Source: Haematobia irritans
Taxonomy: Eukaryota; Arthropoda; Insecta; Diptera; Muscidae
NCBI RefSeq assembly: GCF_050003625.1
Contig: NC_134398.1
Coordinates: forward strand, 202,114,583 to 202,178,582
Length of the DNA stretch: 64,000 nt
Direction of reading: 5' to 3'
Position 1 is the stretch's first letter. Each line of letters starts with the position of its first letter. Below the pieces are notes generated by a model. That model was not told where the DNA came from, made no database searches, and saw only the letters and a program-made list of their open reading frames with translations. Position numbers and translations under genes: made by a program. Below are positions 45,095-55,475 of this stretch, piece by piece.

Positions 45095-47955
45095 AAATAT
45101 AAAATAGAAATAAAATATTGACAAAATTTTCTATAGAAATAAAATATTGACAAAATTTTTAAAGAAAAAACGTTTTGAGAAAATTTTTTTAGAAATAAAA
45201 TTTTGACATAATTTTGTATAGAAATAAAATTTTGACAAAATTTTCCATAAAACTAAAATTTTGAAAACATTTTCTATAGAAATAAAAAGTTGACAAAATT
45301 TTCTATAAAACTAAAATTTTGAAAACATTTTCTTTAGAAATAAAATTTTGAAAAAATTTTCTATAGAAACGAAATTTTAAAAAAAAAATTTCTATACAAA
45401 TAAAATTTTTACAAAATTTTATAGAGAAATAAAATTTCAACAAAATTTTCTATAGAAATAAAATGTCGACAAAATTTTCTATAGAAATAAAATTTTGACA
45501 AAATTTTCTATAGAAATAAACGCTTGACAAAATTATCTATATAAATAAAATTTTGACAAAATTTTCTATACAAATAAAATATTGGCAACATTTTTCATAG
45601 GCAAAAAGTGTTTTTAGAAATAAAATTTTGACATAATTTTGTATAAAAATATATTTTGCAAAATTTTCTATAAAACTAAAATTTTGAAAACATTTCCTAT
45701 AGAAATAAAATTTTGAAAAAATTTTCTATACAAATAACTGTTTTACAAAATAGAATTTCAACAAAATTTTCTATAGAAATAAAATGTTGACAAAATTTTC
45801 TATAGAAATAAACGCTTGACAAAATTTTCTACAGAAATAAAATTTTGACAAAAATTTCTATAAATCAAAAATTTTGAAAACATTTTCTATAGAAATAAAA
45901 TTTTGAAAAAATGTTCTATAGAAATGAAATTTTGAAAAAATGTTCTATGCAAATAAAAAGAGAAATAAAATTTCAACAAAATTTACTATAGAAATAAAAT
46001 ATTGACAAAATTTTCTATAAAAATAAAATGTTGACAAAATTTTCTATAGAAATAAACGCTTGACAAAATTTTTTATAAAACTAAAATTTTGTAAAAATTT
46101 TCTATAGAAATTAGATTTAGAAAAAAATTTCTATAGAAATGAAATTTTGAAAAAATTTTCTATACAAATAAAATTTTTACAAAATTTTATAGAGAAATAC
46201 CATTTCAACAAAATTTTCTATAGAAATAAAATGCTGACAAAATTTTCTATATAAAAAAATTTTCTTTAAAAATAAATTTTTGGCAAAATTTTCTATAGAA
46301 ATAAAATGTTGGCAAAATTTTCCCTGCTGGGAACAAGTTCAGCGATTCCTTAAAAAATGAAATTGGGAAAAAAATTCCACAGAAATAAAATTTTGACAAA
46401 TTTTTCTATAAAAAAAATTTTACAAAACTTTATATAGAAATAAAGTTTTGACAAAATTTTCTAAAAAACTAAAATTTTGACAAAATTTTATATAGAAATA
46501 AAATGTTGACAAAATTGTCTATAGAAATAAACGCTTGACAAAATTTTCAATAGAAATAAAATTTTGAAAAAGTTTTCTATAGAAATGTAATTTTGAAAAA
46601 ATTTTCTATACAAATAAAATTTTTACAAAATTTTATAGAGAAATAAAATTTTAACAAAATTTTCTATAGAAATAAAATATTGACAAAATTTTCTATAGAA
46701 ATAAAATGTTGACAAAATTTTCTATAGAAATAAAATTTTGACAAAATTTTCTATACACCCAAAATTTTGAAAACATTTTCTATAGAAATAAACTTTTGAA
46801 AAAATTTTCTGTAGAATGAAATTTTGAAAAAAAAAAATTTACAAAATTTTATAGAGAAATAATATTTTTACAAAATTTTATAAAGAAATAAAATTTCAAC
46901 AAAATTTTCTATAGAAATAAAATTTTGGCAAAATTTTCCCTGCTGGGAACAAGTTCAGGGATTCCGCGAAAAATGAAACTGGGAAAAAATTCTATAGAAA
47001 TGAAATTTTGACAAAATTTTCTATAAAACAAAAAATTTTGACAAAACTTTATATAGAAATAAAGTTTTGACAAAATTTTCTATAAAAATAAAATTTTGAC
47101 AAAATTATCTATAGAAATAAACGTTTGATATAATTTTCTAAGAAATAAAATGTTGACAAATTTCTTTATAGAAATAAAATGTTGACATAATTTTCTATAG
47201 AAATAAAATTTTGACAAAACTTTCAGAAAAATTAAAATTTAACAAAACCTTCCTTCTAAAATTTTGACTAAATTATCTATTGAAATACAATTTTGACAAA
47301 ATTAAAAATAAGTTTTTATGGGAATAAAATTTTGACAAAATTTTCTATGGAAATAAAATTTTGACAAAATTTTCTATAGAAATAACATTTTGACAAAATT
47401 TTCTGTAAAAATATAATTTTGACAAATTGGGAAATTTATTGGCAATAGTACACAGTTTGTCTTTGATGAAAGGAATACTGTGGATAGAGTGAAGAGATAT
47501 AAAATTTTTGCAAAATTTTTTAAAGAAATAAAATTGTGACAAAATTTTCGATAGAAATAAAAATTTGACAAAATTTTCTATAGAAAAAAAATTTGACAAA
47601 ATTTTCTATAGAAAAAAAATTTGACAAAATTTTCTATAGAAATAAAATTTTGACAAAATTATCTATAGGCATAAAAATTAGAAATAAAATTTAGACAAAA
47701 ATTTCCAATGAACTAAAATTTGTCAAAATTTTCTGTGGAAATAAAATTTGATAAATTTTTCTATAAGAGTAAAATTTTGACAAAATTTTTAATTAAATAA
47801 AATTTAGGCAAAATTTCTATGGAAATAAAATTTGGCAAAATTTTCTATGGAAATAAAATTTTGACAAACTTTTCTATAGAAACAAAAATTTGACAACATT
47901 TTCTGTAGAAATAAAATGTTGACAAAATTTTACCTGCTTGGTACCAATTCAGGAA
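45095..47955 (+). repeat. 29-bp minisatellite array with higher-order repeats
   Basis: About 95 units. AATAAACGCTTGACAAAATT marks about five units (about 45516, 45806, 46047, 46526 and similar). A non-satellite insert CCCTGCTGGGAACAAGTTCA occurs at about 46321 and again at about 46939, with a diverged relative near 47930. This gives a higher-order period of about 618 bp. Open frames across it are by-products. Confidence 0.9.
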
Positions 47956-49600
47956 TTCATGACTGCTAAGTCGGCGTCAAAAACTCACACCAGATACTAA
48001 GGATTTCCTCGGCAATCTAGTCGTCTACTACTTAATCACTGATTCGTAGTACAGTGTTGTTTCTAATCACCCTCGTAGTGTTCTTAAGGTCTTTGTGGAG
48101 CCTTCGGTCAACTTAGATAAAATATAATATATAATATTATATAAAATTATATTATATATTATATAATAATATATAATATAATTTCCTATAGAAAATTTGA
48201 ATATAAATTTAATTTTTTTTTTTCAAAATTATTACAATATTTTCCAAAACAAAAATATCTACATTTTTCTAAACATTTTCAATTTTAATGAAATTCTCTG
48301 AAGTAGTATTCCAATTGAAAAGAAAATATCACCTTTTTTCAAGCGCCACCTCCCTACTTTCGATTTTCTGTTTTTCACAATAATAAAGAGTGAAATCATT
48401 TTCATTTTTACGAAAACGAAAAATAAAAAACACCTTTCATTCAGTATTGAGAAAGAAATCAATCCTTTCGTCATCACATGTCAATGATATACGAAATAAA
48501 AGAAATTCCTTGTCAACTCATTTGAACTAAATTCATTTGTTGGAAAGTAGAAATGCATCTGCTTGGAGAGAATTTGAGATGGTTTTTTAGTCAAGTCAAG
48601 CCTTCATTTCAGTTCGTTTTCTATGCGTGCAACACTTTCGCCACGTGTAAGGATTTGCTTACAATTTCCGGTTATTGGCATGCATCAAAATCTTTTTCAT
48701 TGGTGTTCTTTGACGACATATAGATGACAAGGACAATAATGGTGGTGGTGGTTGTCGTAGATGATTAATAAACAAATCCTTTCGTTTTTTTTTCAGCATC
48801 GAGTTTTTTAGTTTGCCTAAATACCCTTATGCGATTCTTAGGACCAACATATCCTTGGAATTCCTTGCCATAGTTTGGCTTTTGTTATGTCATTGCTTTG
48901 GGGAGGAAGTTAAATGTTTTCTTATTACTTATTAGATGATTATTTAGATGATGATTGTCGATGCTTCGTTGGTTGGTCGGTTGGTTCATTCTGATGACGA
49001 TGAAGATGATTGAAAGGATAAGGATGGTGACTACTACGATGGAGATTTCATCGTTTGTGTTTTCGTTTTTTGCATCATACGCGTGTCGGCCACACTCCTT
49101 TTTCCGGTTGTATGCAGATGGACTCCAGATTGTTTTTTAGTTTCTTTCCCCTTTTCTTTATTGTGTTTAACACATTTCAGCTTCACTTGAAAAGGTGTTA
49201 AAGGGTTAAGCGTATGAGCCAGGGCAAATGTCTGCATCTTGCGTTCAAAGGGTGAACGAATTGATTATGCTGAGCAAAATGGGTGTTAAATGTTAAGTAA
49301 TATTTCCGTAAACGTCTGCTTTTTTATGGTAAATTTGTTAAGGTAATTTCCAATGGAGTCGATAGTGATGAAATCTAAGATTTATATTTGCTTTGACCAT
49401 GAATTAAAGGAGTGTGCGATTTTCGAGTAGATATTGATGAATTTTTTTCTCTATTTGTACTCTATTCGAATGGAATTGGATGTAGTTTATTAGCATATGA
49501 AAGGACGTAAATGGAAATGGTCCGGCCGAAAAAAGTCGATCACGGCGACAAAGAAGTCCGAACCCATGACGAAAAATTGTATTATGGTAAAAATAACATT
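47956..49600. other. Intergenic DNA, no gene supported
   Basis: Contains an AT palindrome (48118-48184) and a GGTGGTGGTGGTTGTCG stretch near 48741. A polypyrimidine-AG (TTTTTTTTTCAG at about 48787-48797) would suit a splice acceptor, but no exon could be recognised beside it. Frames near 48259-49237 lack domains. Confidence 0.55.
48118..48184. repeat. AT-only imperfect palindrome
   Basis: About 65 bp made only of A and T, built from ATATAATATATAATATTATA and its complement-like continuation. It can fold on itself. Function unknown. Confidence 0.75.
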
Positions 49601-52300
49601 GTGAAAATTTCTTCTATAGCAATAAAATTTTGAAAAATTGTCTTTGGGAAAAAATATAGAGAACTGTTTTATAGAAATAAAATATTTGACAAAATTTTAT
49701 TTCTATAGAAAATTTTGTCAAAATTTTATTTCTATAGGAAATTTTGTCAAAATTTTATTTCCATAGAAAATATTGTCAATTTTTTTTTCTATAGAAAATG
49801 TTATTGAAACTGTATTCCTATAGAAAATGTTATCAACATTTTATTTCTGCAGGAAATTTTGTCAAAATTTTATTTCAATAGAAAATTTTGTCAACATTTT
49901 ATTTCTACAGAAAATTTTGTCAAAATTTTATTTCTATAGAAAATGTTGTCAAAATTTTATTTCTATAGAAAAAATTCTCAATATTTTCTTTCTACATAAA
50001 ACTTTGTCAAAACTTTATTTTTATAGAAAATTTTGTCAAAGTTTTATTTCTATTGTTGAAAGTGGCAGCCCGATTAAGTTTCAGGCTCACTTCGACTATT
50101 CAGAGTCCATTCTATAGAAAATTTTGTGAAAATTTTATTTCTATAGAAAATTTGTCACACTTTTATTTCTATAGAAAAGTTTGTCAAAATTTTATTTCTA
50201 TAGAGAATTTTGTCAAAATTTTATTTCCATAGAAAATTTTGTCAAAATTTTATTTCTACAGAAAATTTTGTCAACATTTTATTTCAATAGAAAATTTTGT
50301 CAAAATTTTATTTCTCTGGGAATTTTGTCAAAATTTTATTTCTATAGAAAATTTTGTCAAAATTTTATTTCTATAGAAAATTTTTTTAAAATTTTGTTTC
50401 TATAAACAATTTTCTCTAAATTTTATTTCTATAGAAAATTTTGTCAAAGTTTTATTTCTATAGTTTAAAGTGGCAGACCGATTAAATTTCAGGCCCACTT
50501 AGACTATTCAGTCCTTTCTATAGAAAATGTTGTCAAAATTTTATTTCTATAGAAAATTTGGTCAAACATTTATTTCTATAGAAAATTTTATTTAACTTTT
50601 ATTTCTATAGAAAATTTTGTCACAATTTTATTTCTTTAGAGGAATTTCTCAAAATTTTATTTCTATCGAAAATTTCGTCAAAATTTTATTTCTATGAGAA
50701 ATTTTGTCAAAATTTTTTTCTATAGAAAATGTTGTCAAAATTTTATTTCTATAGAAAAAATTCTCAATATTTTCTTTCTACATAAAACTTTGTCAAAACT
50801 TTATTTTTATAGAAAATTTTGTCAAAGTTTTATTTCTATAGTTGAAAGTGGCAGCCCGATTAAGTTTCAGGCTCACTTCAGAGTCCATTCTATAGAAAAT
50901 TTTGTGAAAATTTTATTTCAATAGAAAATTTGTCACACTTTTATTTCTATAGAAAAGTTTGTCAAAATTTTATTTCTATAGAGAATTTTGTCAAAATTTT
51001 ATTTCCATAGAAAATTTTGTCAAAATTTTATTTCTACAGAAAATTTTGTCAACATTTTATTTCAATAGAAAATTTTGTCAAAATTTTATTTCTCTGGGAA
51101 TTTTGTCAAAATTTTATTTCTATAGAAAATTTTGTCAAAATTTTATTTCTATAGAAAATTTTTTTAAAATTTTGTTTCTATAAACAATTTTCTCCAAATT
51201 TTATTTCTATAGAAAATTTTGTCAAAGTTTTATTTCTATAGTTTAAAGTGGCAGCCCGATTAAATTTCAGGCCCACTTAGACTATTCAGTCCTTTCTATA
51301 GAAAATGTTGTCAAAATTTTATTTCTATAGAAAATTTTGTCAAACATTTATTTCTATAGAAAATTTTATTTAACTTTTATTTCTATAGAAAATTTTGTCA
51401 CAATTTTATTTCTTTAGAGGAATTTCTCAAAATTTTATTTCTATCGAAAATTTCGTCAAAATTTTATTTCTATGAGAAATTTTGTCAAAATTTTTTTCTA
51501 TAGAAAATTTTGTCAAAATTTTATTTCTATAGAAAATTTTGTTTCTATAGACAATTTTCCCTAAATTTTTTTCTATAGAAAATTTAGTCAACATTTTATT
51601 TCTATAATTTAAAGTGGCAGCCCGATTAAATTTCAGGCTCACTTAGATTATTCAGTACTTTTATTTCTATAGAAAAATTTGTCACAATTTTATTTCTTTA
51701 GAGGAATTTGTCAAAATTTTATTTCTATAGAAAAGTTCGTCAAAATTTTATTTCTATAGAAAAATTTGTCAAAATTTTATTTCTATGGGAAATTTTGTCA
51801 AAATTTTATTTCTATAGAAAATTTTGTCAAAATTTTATTTCTACAGAAAATTTTGTCAAAATTTTATTTCAATAGAAAATTTTGTAAAAATTTTATTTCT
51901 CTGGGAATTTTGTCAAAATTTTACTTCTATAGAAAATTTTGTTAAAATTTTATTTCTATAGCAATTTTTGTAAAAATTTTATTTGTATGGGAAATTTTGT
52001 CAAAATTTTATTTCTACAGAAAATTTTGTCAAAATTTTATTTCTATAGAAAATTTTGTTAAAATTTTGTTCCTATAGACAATTTTCTCTAAATTTAATTT
52101 CTATAGAAACTTTTCTCAACATTTTATTTCTATAGATTTTTTTGTCAATTTTTTATTTCTAAAGAAAATTTTGTCAAAATTTCATTTCTATAGAAAACTT
52201 TGTCAAAGTTTCATTTTTATAGAAAATTTGGTCAAAATTTTATTCCTATAAAAAATTTTGTCGAAACGCTATTTCAATAGAATATTTTGTCCCACTTTGA
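49601..52300 (-). repeat. 29-bp minisatellite array, reverse orientation, with SINE-tail inserts
   Basis: About 90 units reading TTTCTATAGAAAATTTTGTC on the + strand. Five short inserts of the form AAAGTGGCAGCCCGATTAA...TTCAGGCTCACTTAGACTATTC (about 50056, 50468, 50847, 51248, 51612) interrupt it. A segment of about 786 bp is duplicated in tandem. Orientation changes to forward near 52310. Confidence 0.9.
49938..51501. repeat. Tandem duplication of about 786 bp within the array
   Basis: AAATGTTGTCAAAATTTTAT at 49941 recurs at 50727 (offset 786), and the following text matches for about 780 bp. After an 8-bp deletion in copy 2 inside the SINE-tail insert (CACTTCAGAGTCC versus CACTTCGACTATTCAGAG), the offset becomes 778. 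Copies are about 49938-50723 and 50724-51501. Confidence 0.85.
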
Positions 52301-52437
52301 TAACATATTGTATAGAAATAAAATTTTGAAACAATTTCCTATAGAAATGAAATTTTGACAAAATTTCCTATATAAATAAAATTTTGGCAAAACTTTATAT
52401 AAATACATTTTTGACAAAATTTTCTATAAAAATTAAA

Positions 52438-52715
52438 TTTTGCACAAATTTCTATAGATATAAAATCTTGCAAAATGATCGTTAATATCATAAACCTTTT
52501 TCTATCAGTGTAGAGTGTGCAATTTTTTCCCAAATTTATATAAAATCGATGACTCAATTTCCACTATGTAATTTTTGACAATGAAAAAAATGACACTAAT
52601 TTTCTTTCGCCCGAATAAAATTCAGATTATCGAAAATATGGTCAAACCAACAAAAATTTTAAGCTTAATTTACAAACAGAGACCATTGCAAAGGGAGCTC
52701 TAGAAATAATCAATT
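52438..52715 (+). repeat. Copy of the protease gene's upstream region, no gene attached
   Basis: TATCATAAACCTTTTTCTAT, TTTATATAAAATCGATGACT, CAGATTATCGAAAATATGGT and TTACAAACAGAGACCATTGC match 55026-55310 in order, with small indels. The promoter proper and the coding sequence do not follow; 29-bp-type array begins instead. Confidence 0.85.
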
Positions 52716-55025
52716 TTATTATAATCAAAATTTCCTATAGAAATTAAAATTGGACAAAATCTCTTATAGAAATGAAATTTTGACAAAATTTCCTATAGAA
52801 ATGAAATTTTGACAAAATTGCTTATAGAAATATCCTATAGAAATACAATTTTGACAAAATTACCTATAAAAATAAAATTTTGACAAAATTTCCTATAGAA
52901 ATGAAAATTTGACAAAATTTCCTATAAAAATTACATTCTGACAAAATTTCTTATAGAAATGAAATTTTGACAAAATTTCCTATAGAAATTTAATTTTGAC
53001 AAAAGTTCCTATAGAAATGAAATTTTGACAAGATTTTCTATAGAAAGGAAATTTTGACACAATTTCCTATAGAAATGAAATTTTTACAAAATTTCCTATA
53101 GAAATGAAATTTTGAGAAAATTTCCTATAGAAATGAAATTTTTACAAAATTTCCTATAGAAATGAAATTTTTACAAAATTTCCTATAGAAATGAAATCTT
53201 TACAAAATTTCCTATAGAAATGAAATTTTTACAAAATTTCTTATAGAAATGAAATTGTTACAAAATTTCTTATAGAAATGAAATTTTGACAAAATTTCCT
53301 ATAGAAATGAAATTTGGACCAAATGATCTACAGAAATGAAATTTTGACAAAGTTTCCTATAGAAATGAAATTTTGACAAAATTTCCTATAGAAATGAAAT
53401 TTTGACAAAATTTCCTATAGAAATCAAATTTTGACAAGATTTTCTATAGAAATGAAATTTTTACAAAATTTCCTATAGAAATGAAATTTTGACAAAATTT
53501 CGTATAGAAAAGAAATTTTGACAAAATTTCCAATCGAAATGAAATTTTGAAAAAAATTCCTATGGAAATTAAATTTTTACAAAATTTCCTATAAAAATGA
53601 AATTTTTACAAAATTTCCTATGGAAAAGAAATTTTGGGAAAATTTGCTATAGAAATGAAATTTGGACAAAATATTCTACAGAAATGAAATTTGAACAAAA
53701 TTTCCTATAGAAATGAAAGTGTGACAAAATTTCCTATAGAAATGAAATTTTGAAAAAAATTCCTATAGAAATGAAATTTTGACAAAATTTCCTATAGAAA
53801 TGAAATTTTGAGAAAATGTTCTACAGAAATGAAATTTGGACAAAATTTCCTATTGAAATGAAATTTTGACAAAATTTCCTATAGAAATGAAATTTTTACA
53901 AAATTTCCTATAGAAATTAAATTTTTACAAAATTTCCTATAGAAATGAAATTTTGAGAAAATGTTCTACAGAAATGAAATTTGGACAAAATTTCCTATAG
54001 AAATGAAAGTGTGACAAAATTTCCTATAGAAATGAAATTTTGACAAAATTTCCTATAGAAATGAAATTTTTACAAAATTTCCTATAAAAATGAAATTTTT
54101 ACAAAATTTCCTACAGAAAAGAAATTTTGACAAAATTTCCAATAGAAATGAAATTTTGAAAAAATTTCCTATAGAAATTAAATTTTTACAAAATTTCCTA
54201 TAGACATTAAATTTTTACAAAATTTCTACAGAAATGAAATTTTTACAAAATTTCCCATTGAAATGAAATTTTGACAAAATTTCCTATAGAAATGAAATTT
54301 TTACAAAATTTCCTATAGAAATGAAATTTTGAGAAAATGTTCTACAGAAATGAAATTTGGACAAAATTTCCTATAGAAATGAAATTTTGACAAAATTTCC
54401 TGTAGAAATGAAATTTTTACAAAATTTCCTATAGAAATGAAATTTTGAGAAAATGTTCTACAGAAATGAAATTTGGACAAAATTTCCTATAGAAATGAAA
54501 TTTTGACAAAATTTCCTATAGAAATGAAATTTTTACAAAATTTCCTATAAAAATGAAATTTTTACAAAATTTCCTATAGAAAAGAAATTTTGACAAAATT
54601 TCCAATAGAAATGAAATTTTGAAAAAATTTCCTATAGAAATTAAATTTTTACAAAATTTCCTATAGAAATGAAATTTTGAAAAAAATTTCCTATAGAAAT
54701 TAAATTTTTACAAAATTTCCTATAGAAATGAAATTTTTACAAAATTTCCTATAGAAAAGAAATTTTGGCAAAATTTGCTATAGAAATGAAATTTGGACAT
54801 AATATTCTACAGAAATGAAATTTTTACAAAATTTTCTATAGAAATTAAATTTTTACAAAATTTCCTATAGAAATGAAATTTTTACAAAATTTCCTATAGA
54901 AATATAATTTTGACAAAATTTCTATGGAAATAAAAGTTTTGACAAAAGTTTCTATAGAAATAAAATTATGACAAAATTTTCTATAAAAATTAAATTTTGA
55001 TAAAATTTTCTATAAAAATAAAATT
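52716..55025 (+). repeat. Variant 29-bp array ('CCTATAGAAATGAAA' type)
   Basis: About 78 units in which TTTCCTATAGAAATGAAATT replaces the usual TTTTCTATAGAAATAAAATT, a subfamily concentrated around the protease gene. GAGAAAATGTTCTACAGAAA recurs at about 53810, 53955, 54331 and 54447, with spacings (145, 376, 116) close to multiples of 29. This indicates higher-order units spread by unequal exchange or slippage. Confidence 0.9.
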
Positions 55026-55404
55026 TTGCACAAATTTTCTATAGATATAAAGTCTTGACAAATGTTCGTTAATATCATAAACTTTTTTCTATCAGTGTAA
55101 AAATTGCGATTTTTTCCGAAATTTATATAAAATCGATGACTAAATTTCAACTACTACAAAAGAGAAAATTAGTGACTACAAATGACACAAATTTTCTGTG
55201 TGTTGATGATATCTTCGGAATAAAATTCAGATTATCGAAAATATGGTCATACCAACAAAAATGTTATGCTTAATTTATAAACAGAGACCATTGGAAAGGC
55301 AGGTCTAAAAAAAATCAATTTTTAGAATACATTAAACCATTGAGGGTAGAGGAAGAACATAAGCTCAACGCTTGATTTTTACAAAAAAGTAAAAAAAAAT
55401 CAAA

Positions 55405-55435
55405 GCTAAATATAAAAAACAACGTCGTTCAGTGA
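55405..55435 (+). promoter_or_regulatory. Predicted core promoter of the M13 protease gene
   Basis: TATAAAAA at 55411-55418 and an arthropod initiator match TCAGT at 55429-55433. If A55431 is +1, the TATA box starts 20 bp upstream, closer than the usual 25-31 bp, so the exact start is uncertain. The predicted 5' leader is about 45 nt. The whole module (TATAAAAA, TCAGTGAAGCGTGAAAATTTC) recurs at 61172-61205 without a gene. Confidence 0.55.
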
Positions 55436-55475
55436 AGCGTGAAAATTTCAACATCAAACAAATCAGTTCTCAAAA

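Noticed and set aside
48787..49140. Possible exon after a polypyrimidine-AG at about 48797
   Set aside because: No conserved coding frame follows and no donor partner could be identified; isolated acceptor-like text is common in AT-rich DNA.
49827..51183. Frames rich in 'SKFYFYRKFCQNFISIENFVKI'
   Set aside because: Translation of the 29-bp minisatellite. A 29-bp period shifts frame every unit, so openness only reflects scarce stop codons in this phase.
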